Positions 10,130 to 20,660 are shown, counted from the stretch's first letter. The stretch is 64,000 bases of DNA from Neosynechococcus sphagnicola sy1 (GCF_000775285.1 NZ_JJML01000001.1:62001-126000); one strand, 5' to 3'. Translations and numbers: made by a program. The notes: generated by a model from the sequence alone, not told the origin.

Positions 10130-10275
10130 TACCTGAAGGGGAGTAGCTGCTGGTTCAATCACCAGCCCATCAGTATCAACATACTGGCGATGAAAATTGT
10201 AGTTTCACACCCGAAGAAACCCTTTTCTAGCCTGGTTCTGGTGACAAGTCAATCTTTTCATTAGCCTGAGGGCTC
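10130..10275 (+). ncRNA. yybP-ykoY (manganese) riboswitch
   Basis: The leader holds the two conserved strands of the yybP-ykoY aptamer: GGGGAGTAGC (10138-10147) and ATCAACATACT (10174-10184), with a local hairpin CTGGT/ACCAG between them (10150-10165), the same order as in the E. coli alx leader. This RNA class binds Mn2+ in a pocket made by these two loops. It ends before a two-motif UPF0016 gene at 10337, a family of manganese exporters, so the biological match is good. The 3-prime limit is an estimate. Whether it acts on termination or translation is not visible. Confidence 0.85.
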
Positions 10276-10336
10276 ATTCAAGATTTGTAAGCGAGACCTT
10301 CACTAAGTTCACAGACTGTTGTGAGCTTGGTGAAGT

Positions 10337-11025
10337 ATGCAAGCTTCCATCAAGCTCACTCAGTCGCCCTCACCCCTCTTGGAGCTTCTGAGTTTGATGC
10401 TGACTGCTTTTACCGCTGCTTTGATTACGATTACCCTCTTCGAGCTAGGGGATAAGACTTTTTTCGTCGTGGTCGTCTTGGCAACTCGCCATCCTCGCCG
10501 CCTGGGTTTTTCTGGGAGCGGTGGTTGCCTTAGCGGCCATGACCCTGATCTCAGTGTTTGCCGGCCATTTCGGTTGCTGCCTTGCCCCCCACCTTTCAAA
10601 CTTACATTCATTACGCAGAGGTAGCTCTATTCCTGGGGTTTGGACTAAAGCTCCTCTATGATGCCCAGCAGATGTCTGCAATGGCCGAGTTGGCAGAAGT
10701 GACTGAGGCTGAAGCCGTCGTTGCCCAAGCCGATGCCCAGCTTCCCCAAGGGCAAACCCAGTGGGCGATTATCTGGGAAGCCTTTTCTCTGACTTTTTTA
10801 CTGGAATGGGGCGATCGCACCCAATTTGCCACCATTGCCCTGGCTGTGGCTCAGAATCCCTGGGGTGTAACCTTAGGAGCGATTTTGGGTCATAGCATTT
10901 GTGCTGCGATCGCCGTTGGCTGTGGGCGGCTGATTGCCGGACGGATTTCTGAGCGGGTCGTGACTTTTTTGGGGGGACTACTCTTCCTCATCTTTGGGAT
11001 AATTGCCTGGTTGGAGGGGCACTAG
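10337..11025 (+). CDS. mnx: UPF0016/GDT1 manganese exporter (Mnx-like), frameshifted
   Basis: Membrane transporter expected to move Mn2+ out of the cytoplasm; in Synechocystis the homologue Mnx loads the thylakoid lumen or exports excess Mn. Both family signatures are present: ELGDKT in the first half and EWGDRT in the second, separated by an acidic linker. Two frame breaks lie between them, each explained by one extra G: at 10504-10506 (restoring RLVFLGAVVALAAMTLIS) and 10572-10573 (restoring HFVAALPPTFQTYIHYAEV). Repaired length is 228 residues, the two-motif type. The Mn2+ riboswitch directly upstream supports the function. Confidence 0.85.
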
Positions 11026-11152
11026 CCCAGTTCCCCACGCCTCGATGCCAGAGCGTTAGAATCCCCAGAGAGTTGAGCCTCTGCTCTCAAACAGACTGGG
11101 AACCGCTCTGTGATCACCCCTGTCCCTTGTTGAAGAGAATGATCTGACTTGC

Positions 11153-11560
11153 ATGGCCGATTTGTTTCCCTCTGGACATATCCTCTCCAGCCCCGGTTGC
11201 CATTTTAGCTATCGGGTGGTGGGATCTTGTTGTCGCCTGTTCGATCGGGAGCAACTCCCCTGGCCCTGTTGTCGCCTGGAATGGGGCGGCAAAGAACCCA
11301 GTTGGCGCAGAGTGGGTCGGCGCTTCATCCTCGACATGGCCACTCGTGACCATCCCTCCTACAGCGTGGAAATTCTGGGCTGTGGCAGTACGGGGCAGCC
11401 GCTAATTCTCACCCTCTATTCCGTGGAGCTATCCCCGGCTGAAAAATCATGGTGGTTTGGCAAGCCGTCTCCAGGATTGCGGGGAGATCCCAGCAGTGAG
11501 CAGCGAATGCCGACCCAGACCGATCCCCCCAGATCAACACCCATGGGCGCGATCCGTTAA
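11153..11560 (+). CDS. Hypothetical protein before lysC
   Basis: A 135-residue frame beginning MADLFPSGHILSSPGCHFSY, with several Cys, Trp and Arg and a Ser/Pro-rich tail. No membrane segment or signal peptide is apparent and I recognise no domain. It lies between mnx and lysC on the same strand, 99 bases ahead of the latter. Codon use resembles the neighbours and the opposite-strand frame looks like a shadow, so it is probably real, but this is a moderate call. Confidence 0.5.
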   Translation: MADLFPSGHILSSPGCHFSYRVVGSCCRLFDREQLPWPCCRLEWGGKEPSWRRVGRRFILDMATRDHPSYSVEILGCGSTGQPLILTLYSVELSPAEKSWWFGKPSPGLRGDPSSEQRMPTQTDPPRSTPMGAIR

Positions 11561-11659
11561 ATTTCCTCGACGGATTCAGCACTTCCCCCCCGAACAAAGG
11601 CTAGGATTTTAAACGCAACACCCACTAGTTCCCCCGTCAACCTTCCCAATTCCGGGCCT

Positions 11660-13472
11660 ATGGCACTGATCGTTCAAAAATATGGTGGCAGCTCCGTCGG
11701 CACAGTCGAGCGCATTCAAGCGGTGGCCCAGCGGGTACAGCGCACGGTAGCAGCGGGGAACTCAGTGGTGGTGGTGGTCTCGGCCATGGGTAAGACCACT
11801 GATGGGCTGGTAACATTGGCCCATGCGATTTCAGATAGCCCCAGTCGCCGCGAGATGGATATGCTGCTCTCGACGGGGGGAGCAGGTGACCATTGCCCTG
11901 TTGAGTATGGCGTTGCAGAAAGTAGGCCAGCCTGCGATTTCCCTGACGGGAGCCCAAGTGGGAATTGTCACAGAAGCCGAACATACCCGTGCCCGGATTT
12001 TGCGCATTGAAACTGAACGACTGAATCGTCACCTCAAGGACGGTCAAGTGGTGGTGGTGGCGGGTTTTCAAGGGGTGTCTAGTGCCGATGACCTGGAAAT
12101 TACCACCCTGGGACGGGGCGGATCGGACACCTCCGCCGTTGCCTTAGCTGCTGCGCTGAGTGCCGATCTCTGTGAGATTTATACCGATGTTCCGGGAATT
12201 CTCACCACTGATCCCCGCTTAGTACCAGATGCACAACTCATGGCCGAGATCACCAGTGATGAAATGCTGGAATTAGCTAGCCTAGGAGCCAAGGTGCTGC
12301 ATCCCAGGGCAGTAGAAATTGCCCGGAACTATGGGGTGCAACTGGTGGTGCGCTCCAGTTGGACTGAGGATCCCGGTACGAAGGTGGTTTCTCCCCTGCC
12401 CCAACCCCGCTCCTTGGATGGGTTGGAAATTGCCCGTCCCGTTGACGGGGTTGAGTTTGATACCAATCAAGCCAAGGTGGCGCTGCTCCGGGTTCCCGAT
12501 CGCCCAGGGGTGGCCGCCCGACTTTTTGGTGAAATTGCCTCCCAAAACCTGGATGTCGATTTGATTATCCAGTCGATTCATGAGGGCAATACCAATGACA
12601 TTGCCTTTACCGTGACGCGGCCTTCCCTCAAACGGGCGGAAGCGGTGGCGGCGGCCATTCTTCCAGCGCTGGCTCCCCCTGACCGAACCCTGGAGCTTCC
12701 TGAGGTGATGGTTGATGCCCAGATTGCCAAGATCAGCATTGCTGGGGCAGGGATGATTGGTCGTCCGGGGGTAGCCGCCCAAATGTTTAAAACCCTGGCA
12801 GCGGCTGGCATTAATATTCAGATGATCTCGACCTCCGAGGTGAAAGTGAGTTGTGTGATCGATGCCGCCGACTGCGATCGCGCCATTCGCAGTCTCTGTT
12901 GGGACTTCGAGGTGCATTCCTCCCCCACGTCTCTGCATCAGCCCCCCGACCCCGTGGATCCGATGGCACCCGTCCGTGGCGTAGCGTTAGATCTGAATCA
13001 GGCTCAACTGGCCATTCACGCCATTCCTGATCGTCCAGGCATGGCGGCTGAGGTTTTTCAACTGTTGGCCTCCGCCAACATCAGCGTTGATATGATTATC
13101 CAGTCCCAACGCTGTCGGGTAGTTCAGGGCCTTCACACCCGAGATATTGCCTGTACAGTGGCGCAAATGGATGGGGAATCCGCCCGTCAAGTACTGATCG
13201 CAGCAGCTCCCAACCTTGGATGGGGAGAGGTCAGAGTCGATACCGCGATCGCTAAAGTTAGCATTGTCGGTGCCGGGATGGTAGGTCAACCGGGGGTGGC
13301 TGCCCGGATGTTTGCGGCCTTAGCTCGGGAACAGATCAATATCCAGATGATTGCCACCTCGGAAATTAAGATTAGCTGTGTGGTACCGCAAACACAGGGC
13401 GTGCAAGCCCTGAAAGTGATTCATGCTGCCTTTGATCTCTCTGGTTGTCAGTCGATTCAAATCCCGGCTTAG
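11660..13472 (+). CDS. lysC: Aspartate kinase with four ACT domains, frameshifted
   Basis: Phosphorylates aspartate, the first step toward lysine, threonine and methionine. The N-terminus [11 protein letters not shown] is the kinase signature (KxGGSS); [16 protein letters not shown] and the YTDVPG segment follow. The regulatory half carries repeated ACT modules (motifs [36 protein letters not shown]), four in all, the long cyanobacterial layout that binds feedback amino acids. The frame breaks at six G (11875-11880); five give [17 protein letters not shown]. Repaired length is 603 residues. An extra base from sequencing is the simplest cause. Confidence 0.93.
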
Positions 13473-13784
13473 CCGGGGAATCCTCAAGCAGTCGTGCAAT
13501 ACCCCTCTATGGGGAAGATCCCAGGCTCGATTTCCTGACTCGGGGTGAACCGCCCCTTCGTAGGTTCGGTAAATCCCCCTTCATCAGAGAGCCTCAACCC
13601 GTTCAGTATAGAGGGGTGTACTGGACTGTCCCAGCGTGCAGCACGGCAAACTTTCTTCCTTGAGTGACTGCTGTCCTCGCGACCCGCTGACTTCAGCATT
13701 GGCTACAGCCACCGCCTCACTCCTAAAGTGAATTGGCAAAGTCGATATGCCAGATGTATTTATCGTTGATTGGAGCCGAACCCT
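13473..13784. other. dnaK leader with a long-range inverted repeat
   Basis: The space between lysC and dnaK contains a perfect 10-bp inverted repeat, ACCCCTCTAT at 13501-13510 and its complement at 13608-13617, with about 97 bases between. It could fold as the base of a structured leader RNA or mark a small relic element. A CIRCE operator (TTAGCACTC-N9-GAGTGCTAA) is not seen. No protein gene is supported here. Confidence 0.35.
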
Positions 13785-15687
13785 ATGGCAAAAGTAGTTG
13801 GAATTGATTTAGGCACAACAAATTCGTGTGTTGCGGTTATGGAGGGTGGCAAGCCTACCGTCATCGCGAATGCAGAAGGGTTTCGCACCACGCCTTCCGT
13901 TGTGGCATTTACCAAGAATGGCGATCGCCTTGTAGGTCAAATTGCCAAGCGCCAAGCCGTCATGAACCCTGAGAACACCTTCTACTCGGTGAAACGGTTC
14001 ATTGGTCGTCGCTTTGATGAAGTCACCCACGAAGCCACGGAAGTTTCCTATAAAACCCTCAATATCAGTGGCAATGTCAAGCTAGATTGTCCAGCCGCTG
14101 GCAAGCAATTTGCACCGGAAGAAATTTCATCCCAGGTGCTGCGGAAGCTGGTGGAGGATGCCAGTAAATATCTAGGTGAAACCGTTACCCAAGCTGTAAT
14201 CACGGTTCCCGCCTATTTTAATGACTCCCAGCGTCAAGCGACAAAAGATGCCGGACGCATTGCTGGGATTGAAGTACTGCGAATCATTAACGAGCCGACG
14301 GCTGCTTCTTTGGCCTACGGTTTGGATTAAAAAGAGCAACGAAACCATTTTGGTCTTCGATTTGGGGGGAGGCACCTTCGACGTTTCCATTCTGGAAGTG
14401 GGCGACGGTGTGTTTGAAGTCTTGGCAACCTCTGGGGATACCCACCTGGGTGGGGACGACTTCGACAAAAAGATTGTGGACTACCTAGCTGAAGAATTCC
14501 GCAAATCGGAAGGAATCGATCTGCGGAAAGATAAGCAGGCGTTACAACGCCTCACCGAAGCGGCGGAAAAAGCCAAAATCGAACTGTCGAGCGTCACCCA
14601 GACCGAGATTAACCTTCCCTTTATCACCGCCACTCAGGATGGCCCCAAGCACCTGGATACAACCCTGACCCGTGCCAAGTTTGAAGAACTGTGCTCCGAT
14701 CTGATTGACCGTTGCCGAGTACCCGTCGAGAATGCTTTGCGGGATGCCAAGTTAGACAAAAGCAACATCGACGAAGTTGTGATGGTGGGTGGCTCCACCC
14801 GGATTCCGGCAGTGCTGGAACTGGTAAAGCGAGTGCTGGACAAAGAACCAAACCAGACGGTGAACCCGGATGAAGTTGTGGCGGTCGGAGCCGCCATTCA
14901 AGCAGGGGTATTGGCCGGTGAGGTTAAGGATATCCTGTTACTGGATGTCAGCCCCCTGTCTTTAGGAGTCGAAACCCTGGGCGGTGTGATGACCAAGATT
15001 ATTCCCCGTAACACCACCATCCCCACCAAGAAGTCCGAAGTTTTCTCAACTGCGGTGGACGGCCAAAGCAATGTGGAAATCCACATTCTGCAAGGGGAGC
15101 GGGAAATGTCCACGGATAACAAGAGCTTGGGTACCTTCCGACTGGATGGCATTCCCCCAGCACCTCGGGGGGTGCCTCAAATTGAAGTCACCTTTGATAT
15201 TGATGCCAACGGCATTCTCAATGTGACGGCCAAGGATAAAGGCACGGGCAAAGAGCAGTCGATTAGTATTACCGGGGCATCGACCTTGCCGAAGGATGAC
15301 GTGGAGCGGATGGTTCGGGATGCTGAACAGCATGCCACCGATGACAAAGAACGGCGGGAGAAAATCGAACGCAAGAACCAGGCTGACTCCCTGGCTTATC
15401 AGGCAGAGAAGCAAATTAAAGAACTGGGTGACAAAGTTCCCGCCGATGACAAATCCAAGGTAGAAGGGCTGGTCAAAGACCTGCGAGATGCCATTGCCAA
15501 GGAAGACGACGAGCGCATCAAGACGCTGACCACCGATCTCCAGCAGGCGCTCTACGGTATTAGTGCCAACCTCTATCAACAGGCTGGTGGGCCAACTGCG
15601 GATGGGGAGGGGGCAGCTCCTGGCTCCTCAACCGCTGAGGGGAGCGGTGATGATGTCATTGATGCGGAGTTCTCAGAAACCAAGTAG
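13785..15687 (+). CDS. dnaK: Chaperone DnaK (Hsp70), frameshifted
   Basis: ATP-driven cytoplasmic chaperone. The ATPase domain has [17 protein letters not shown] (residues 6-22), [13 protein letters not shown] and [13 protein letters not shown]; the substrate domain and helical lid follow, ending in a low-complexity Gly/Ala/Ser tail and [10 protein letters not shown]. An in-frame TAA after AYGLD (14328-14330) is caused by one extra T at 14327-14328; without it the reading is [18 protein letters not shown]. Repaired length is 633 residues. A TTG frame upstream (13770) is open, but the ATG at 13785 gives the standard N-terminus. A broken main chaperone is unlikely in a living cell, so sequencing error is favoured. 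Confidence 0.94.
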
Positions 15688-15729
15688 GTTCCCTATCCAC
15701 ATTTGAGTTGTTTCTTGTAGAGGAAACCA

Positions 15730-15770
15730 GGGAGGATGCAGTTTTTATCGGACTGCCCCTCCCGTTTTTT
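15730..15770 (+). terminator. Rho-independent terminator after dnaK
   Basis: Stem GGGAGG (15730-15735) with CCTCCC (15758-15763), extended inside by GCAGT/ACTGC, followed by a run of six T (15765-15770). It lies 43 bases after the dnaK stop. Confidence 0.8.
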
Positions 15771-15937
15771 AATAGGGGAGGTGTTGAGTGATCGCTGCTG
15801 CTATAGCCACAAAGCTTTATACCAGGAAAAGGGCACCATGCAATATCCCCCTTGAGAACTGCCTCTATGCCCACGAATACGGCATTGATCGGCCAGAAAT
15901 GCTTCACTGGAATGGCAGCACAAAATACCCTCTGGAA

Positions 15938-16804
15938 ATGGACCATACCCCTTTCCTGGTCAAACCAGGCTCAACCGTTCATCTTAAGGACTACGACCCG
16001 GACTTCGTCGGAGCCTATTCAGGGAAAGCTGAGGCTGAAGGTAAACTCCAAGAGGATATTCAGACCTTAGCGGCCTATCAGGATATGTTGTATGCCCAAA
16101 ATACCCATGCCCTGCTGATGATTTTTCAGGCAATGGATACAGCGGGGAAAGATGGCACGATTAAGCATGTGATGTCGGGGGTGAATCCCCAAGGCTGCCA
16201 GGTGTTTAGTTTTAAAGCGCCCTCCGCTGAAGAACTCGATCACGACTACCTGTGGCGATCAATGAAAGCCCTGCCCGAACGAGGGCGGATTGGTATCTTT
16301 AACCGTTCCTACTACGAAGAGGTATTGGTGGTGCGGGTACATCCAGAACTGTTAGCCCGTCAGCAACTTCCCCAGGGTGTCCCGTCAAAAAGGTTATGGC
16401 AGCAGCGGTTTACTGAGATTCAACAGTTTGAGCAATACCTGGTGAATAATGGCATTGTTGTCTTGAAGTTTTTCCTCAACCTCTCGAAGGCAGAACAGAA
16501 GCAGCGGTTTTTAGATCGGATTGAACAACCAGAAAAAAATTGGAAGTTTTCAGCCAGCGATGCCCTAGAACGAACCTTCTGGTCTGACTACATGGACGCC
16601 TACGAAGAAGTGTTCAGTCATACCAGTACCGAGTGGGCACCCTGGTATATTATTCCTGCTGACCACAAGTGGTTTACTCGTCTGGCGGTAGCAGACATTA
16701 TTTGTAGCAAGCTCAAGGCTCTCGACTTGCACTATCCTGCCGTTAGTGAGGAGCATCGGCAGCAACTCCTAGAGGCGAAAGCCATGCTGGAGCAGGAGAA
16801 GTAA
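15938..16804 (+). CDS. Polyphosphate kinase 2 family protein
   Basis: Transfers phosphate between polyphosphate and nucleotides, or the reverse. Typical PPK2 parts: the opening KPGSTVHLKDYDPDF, a Walker A-like FQAMDTAGKDGTIKHVMSG, and the lid/Walker B region RIGIFNRSYYEEVLVVRVHP, ending near NWKFSASDALER and YIIPADHKWFTR. I choose the ATG at 15938 (288 residues) because PPK2 proteins begin a few residues before the KPGS motif; upstream in-frame ATG (15899) and GTG (15788) are possible. The substrate class (AMP, ADP or dinucleotide) cannot be told. It precedes glycogen phosphorylase, another energy-store enzyme, on the same strand 85 bases away. Confidence 0.88.
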   Translation: MDHTPFLVKPGSTVHLKDYDPDFVGAYSGKAEAEGKLQEDIQTLAAYQDMLYAQNTHALLMIFQAMDTAGKDGTIKHVMSGVNPQGCQVFSFKAPSAEELDHDYLWRSMKALPERGRIGIFNRSYYEEVLVVRVHPELLARQQLPQGVPSKRLWQQRFTEIQQFEQYLVNNGIVVLKFFLNLSKAEQKQRFLDRIEQPEKNWKFSASDALERTFWSDYMDAYEEVFSHTSTEWAPWYIIPADHKWFTRLAVADIICSKLKALDLHYPAVSEEHRQQLLEAKAMLEQEK

Positions 16805-16889
16805 TATTCAAAACCTTGCTGAACAGCACCCGAGTTCATTCCAGACGCCACTTCTTCAGACTCCCATGAGCAACACCTGAGGCAACCTA

Positions 16890-19358
16890 ATGCAGACGAG
16901 AGACGTTTTGGTAGAAGATGACCGCACCGGGCTAAGCGTCGAGACCCTGAAGCGGGCAATGGCAGATAACCTGTTCTACATCCAGGGGAAGTTTCCCAAA
17001 ATCGCCACCCTCAACGATTACTACATGGCGCTGGCTTATACGGTGCGAGATCGCATGCTGCAACGCTGGCTCAAAACGGCAGAACACTATACAAGCCAGG
17101 GTTCCCGTACGGTTGTCTATCTCTCTGCTGAGTTCCTGATGGGGCCCCATCTGGGCAATAACTTGATCAATCTGGGAATCTATGACCTAGCGCAGCAAGT
17201 GGTGGCAAGCTTTGGGCTCAACCTGGAAGAACTTTTGGAACAGGAAGAGGAGCCCGGTCTGGGGAACGGGGGACTGGGGCGGTTGGCCGCCTGTTACCTG
17301 GACTCCCTGGCTACCTTAGAAATTCCCACCTTGGGCTATGGCATTCGCTACGAGTTTGGCATCTTTGACCAGGAAATTCGGGATGGCTGGCAGGTCGAAA
17401 TTACCGATAAATGGCTGCGCTATGGCAATCCGTGGGAAATTGTCCGTCCGGAATGGAGCGTCCAAGTCAAGTTCGGCGGGCATACCGAAGCGATCACCGA
17501 TAGCGAGGGTCGCTACCAAGTGAACTGGATTCCCGAGCTAGTGGTCTCCGGCATCCCCTACGATACGCCGATCCTGGGGTATCGCACAGACACGGCCAAC
17601 ACCCTGCGGTTGTGGACCGCAGAGGCAACCGAATCCTTTGACTTTGAGAAATTTAATCGCGGGGACTACTACGGTGCCGTCAATGACAAGGTGATCTCCG
17701 AGAACATCTCCAAGGTGCTCTACCCCAATGATGATCCCCTCCAGGGCAAGAAGCTGCGACTGCAACAGCAATACTTCTTTGTCTCCTGCGCCCTCCAAGA
17801 CATGATTCGGATTCTGATCCGGCAGGATTTACCCCTGGAAAAGCTCCATGAGAAGTTTGCGGTGCAGCTGAATGACACCCATCCTTCCATTGGGGTTGCC
17901 GAACTGATGCGACTGTTGGTGGATGAACATGCCATGGATTGGAATCAGGCGTGGTCGATTACTCAAAAAACCTTTGCCTACACCAACCACACCCTGCTCC
18001 CCGAAGCCCTGGAGCGCTGGTCTATCTCCCTATTCGGCAAATTATTACCCCGCCACCTGGAAATTATTTACGAAATTAACTGGCGGTTTATGGCTGAGGT
18101 GAGGGAGAAATTTCCTGGTGATCCGGAGCGACTGTCCCGACTGTCTCTGATTCAAGAAGGGGCTGAAAAGTCGGTACGGATGGCGAACTTAGCGTCGGTG
18201 GGCAGTCATGCCATCAATGGCGTCGCCGCCCTGCACACGAAGTTGTTACAGCAGGACGTGCTGCGTGACTTTTACGAGTTTTGCCCTGAGAAGTTTAGTA
18301 ACAAAACCAATGGAGTCACCCCCCGGCGGTGGATGGTGCTGAGCAACCCTCGCTTGAGCCATCTGATTACCCAAAAAATTGGCGATAGTTGGATCAAGCA
18401 CCTTGAAGATCTTCAGCAGTTGGAGGCATTTGTTGATGATCCAGAATTTTGTCGAGAGTGGCGGCAGATTAAGCAGGCGATCAAGCAGGATCTAGCCACC
18501 TATATTCAGGCAGAAACCGGGGTGCAGGTGGATTCTGCCTCTTTATTCGATATCCAGGTGAAGCGCATCCATGAGTACAAACGCCAGCACCTCAATGTTT
18601 TACACATTCTTACCCTCTACAATCGCCTGAAACAACATCCTGGTTTAGAGATCACACCGCGCACCTTTATCTTTGGTGGTAAGGCTGCACCAGGGTACTT
18701 CATGGCAAAGCTCATCATCAAGCTGATTAATGCGGTGGGTGAGGTTGTGAACCACGATCCAGTGGTGGGCGATCGCCTCAAGGTGGTATTTTTGCCCAAC
18801 TACAGTGTGAAGTTTGGCCAGCGGGTCTATCCGGCAGCGGATCTCTCGGAACAAATTTCCACCGCTGGGAAGGAAGCCTCTGGAACAGGAAACATGAAAT
18901 TCTCGATGAATGGGGCTTTGACCATTGGCACCCTGGATGGTGCCAATGTTGAAATTCGAGAGGAAGTCGGGGCTGAAAACTTCTTTTTGTTTGGTCTCAC
19001 CGCCGAGGAGGTCTATGGATTTAAGACCCGAGGCTATAATCCTTGGGACTACTACCACAGCAATCCAGCGCTGAGAGCGGTAATAGATCGCATGGCCAGT
19101 GGCAATTTATCCCAGGGAGATACCCAGCTGTTTCAACCCATCATTGATGCCCTCCTGGGGCGGGATGACTACATGCTGTTAGCAGACTATCAAGCCTATG
19201 TGGACTGCCAGGATCGGGTGGGCAGTGCCTATGGTGACCCCGACCAATGGACACGGATGTCGATTCTCAATGTAGCCAGAATCGGCAAATTTTCCTCCGA
19301 TCGCTCCATTCGCGACTATTGTCAGGATATCTGGCAGGTGAAGCCCGTCAAAATTTAA
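16890..19358 (+). CDS. glgP: Glycogen phosphorylase
   Basis: Releases glucose-1-phosphate from glycogen using phosphate and pyridoxal phosphate, in the cytoplasm. The 822 residues are full length for the family. Visible features: GNGGLGRLAACYLDSLATL near the N-terminal third, VQLNDTHPSIGVAELMR, NKTNGVTPRRWM and the PLP region KEASGTGNMKFSMNGALTIG, whose lysine in NMKF forms the Schiff base. The C-terminal WTRMSILNVARIGKFSSDR is also conserved. No regulatory extension of the animal type is apparent. The frame is intact. Confidence 0.96.
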   Translation: MQTRDVLVEDDRTGLSVETLKRAMADNLFYIQGKFPKIATLNDYYMALAYTVRDRMLQRWLKTAEHYTSQGSRTVVYLSAEFLMGPHLGNNLINLGIYDLAQQVVASFGLNLEELLEQEEEPGLGNGGLGRLAACYLDSLATLEIPTLGYGIRYEFGIFDQEIRDGWQVEITDKWLRYGNPWEIVRPEWSVQVKFGGHTEAITDSEGRYQVNWIPELVVSGIPYDTPILGYRTDTANTLRLWTAEATESFDFEKFNRGDYYGAVNDKVISENISKVLYPNDDPLQGKKLRLQQQYFFVSCALQDMIRILIRQDLPLEKLHEKFAVQLNDTHPSIGVAELMRLLVDEHAMDWNQAWSITQKTFAYTNHTLLPEALERWSISLFGKLLPRHLEIIYEINWRFMAEVREKFPGDPERLSRLSLIQEGAEKSVRMANLASVGSHAINGVAALHTKLLQQDVLRDFYEFCPEKFSNKTNGVTPRRWMVLSNPRLSHLITQKIGDSWIKHLEDLQQLEAFVDDPEFCREWRQIKQAIKQDLATYIQAETGVQVDSASLFDIQVKRIHEYKRQHLNVLHILTLYNRLKQHPGLEITPRTFIFGGKAAPGYFMAKLIIKLINAVGEVVNHDPVVGDRLKVVFLPNYSVKFGQRVYPAADLSEQISTAGKEASGTGNMKFSMNGALTIGTLDGANVEIREEVGAENFFLFGLTAEEVYGFKTRGYNPWDYYHSNPALRAVIDRMASGNLSQGDTQLFQPIIDALLGRDDYMLLADYQAYVDCQDRVGSAYGDPDQWTRMSILNVARIGKFSSDRSIRDYCQDIWQVKPVKI

Positions 19359-19529
19359 GCCATCCCTTCGGTGTCAGCAACCAGGGGTTGGGAACTGGAA
19401 GCAATGGCAGGTGTGCAGATCGAATGGATTGACCAAATTGTCAAGTCTGCTAGTTAACAAAGCCTTCCGGGAGGAACCTGCCAGAATACTTCCAGGAAAT
19501 GCCGTCAGTACCCATCACCTGTCGGGAGA

Positions 19530-20174
19530 ATGCCTATGAATCTCAAGCTCTACTTACTGCGCCATGGAGAAACAGAATATAGCCGCACGGGAGGTTACTG
19601 CGGAGCCCTCGATCCTCAACTCACCCCCGCAGGCCGTCAGATGGCTGCGGCCTTTGCCGCTGCTTACCAAAGCTTGCCCTGGGCTGCTGTCTATGTCAGC
19701 CCGATGCAGCGAACCATTGCCACTGCCAAGCCCCTGTGTGAGGCCGTGGGAATCGAGATGCAACTCCAGGATGGCCTCAAGGAAATTCACTATGGTCAGT
19801 GGGAAGGTCAAACCACGGACTTCGTCAAAGCTGAATATGCGGCAGACTATGTGCACTGGCTAACAGAACCGGCGTGGAACCCCCCCACGGACGGTGAAAC
19901 CGCCGTGCAAATTGCCAGCCGAGTCATGCCTGTGATCACAGAAATTGAAAGCAAATATACCACTGGCAATGTTTTAGTGGTCTCCCACAAGGCGACGATC
20001 CGGGTGATTTTATGTAGTTTGCTGGGCATTGACCTCGGGCGGTACCGTGATCGCATCGATATGCCCGCTGCTTCAATCAGTGTCGTCAAGTTTGCCCTCC
20101 ATGGCCCCTTGTTACAAGTTTTGGGCGATCGCTCCTACATGAGCGAGGAGCTGCGGAATTTGCCCGGTACCTAG
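19530..20174 (+). CDS. Histidine phosphatase family protein
   Basis: Member of the phosphoglycerate mutase-like superfamily, 214 residues. The catalytic RHGE motif is in LYLLRHGETEY (about residues 8-18) and the second catalytic histidine in VVSHKATIRVIL; SPMQRTIATA and EIHYGQWEGQT are also typical. The acid/base glutamate and the short length fit a phosphatase rather than a mutase, but the substrate (sugar phosphate, cobalamin precursor, other) cannot be told. The ATG at 19536 is an equally good start. It lies 171 bases after glgP. Confidence 0.88.
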   Translation: MPMNLKLYLLRHGETEYSRTGGYCGALDPQLTPAGRQMAAAFAAAYQSLPWAAVYVSPMQRTIATAKPLCEAVGIEMQLQDGLKEIHYGQWEGQTTDFVKAEYAADYVHWLTEPAWNPPTDGETAVQIASRVMPVITEIESKYTTGNVLVVSHKATIRVILCSLLGIDLGRYRDRIDMPAASISVVKFALHGPLLQVLGDRSYMSEELRNLPGT

Positions 20175-20264
20175 TTCGTTAACCCAGCCACTTTTCAGGG
20201 GGATGCAATCCCCGTTACTTACCATCATGATCATGAACATTCCAACCACTGGAGCCCCCCAACC

Positions 20265-20651
20265 ATGCTAGAACCGACAAAAGTTTTCGAAGTTTATGGG
20301 GATAAACTCGGTATCCACGCCTTTACGGCGGGGGAGATCATTTTTGACATTGGCCAACCGGGTGAACTTGTCTACGGCATTATTGAGGGGGAAGTGGAGC
20401 TGCAGCTCCATGGCAAAAGCGTCGAGATCATCGGTGCGGGGGATCTCTTCGGCGAGGGGGCACTGGTGCACCCAGAGGGACTGCGGGGATCAACTGCCTT
20501 GGCAAAAACCGATTGCAAGCTCACCACCATGAATCGTTCTCACTTCCTGTTTGCCGTCCAGGAAACCCCTATGTTTGCCCTTGAAGTCATCCGCAGTTAC
20601 TCCGATCGCCTCCTGAAGTTAAAGCATCAACTTGCTGAGTCCAGCGTCTGA
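20265..20651 (+). CDS. Cyclic nucleotide-binding domain protein, single domain
   Basis: A 128-residue protein that is just one Crp-type beta-barrel domain: FTAGEIIFDIGQPGELVYGI, GEVELQLHG, IGAGDLFGEGAL (the phosphate-binding cassette region) and a C-terminal helix. There is no DNA-binding helix-turn-helix, so it is not a classic Crp regulator. In the cassette the canonical R-S-A-T arginine is not clear (GLRGSTALA), so ligand binding is uncertain. It stands between the phosphatase and psaD on the same strand. Role unknown; perhaps a sensor acting on a partner protein. Confidence 0.82.
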   Translation: MLEPTKVFEVYGDKLGIHAFTAGEIIFDIGQPGELVYGIIEGEVELQLHGKSVEIIGAGDLFGEGALVHPEGLRGSTALAKTDCKLTTMNRSHFLFAVQETPMFALEVIRSYSDRLLKLKHQLAESSV

Positions 20652-20660
20652 CCCCTAGCT

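Noticed and set aside
10058-10264. 68-codon frame between the third exchanger and mnx
   Set aside because: It covers the riboswitch and its promoter; the RNA explains the sequence better.
13445-13663. 72-codon frame after lysC
   Set aside because: Overlaps the lysC end and the inverted repeat; composition is not protein-like.
15046-15579. 177-codon minus-strand frame
   Set aside because: Antisense shadow of dnaK.
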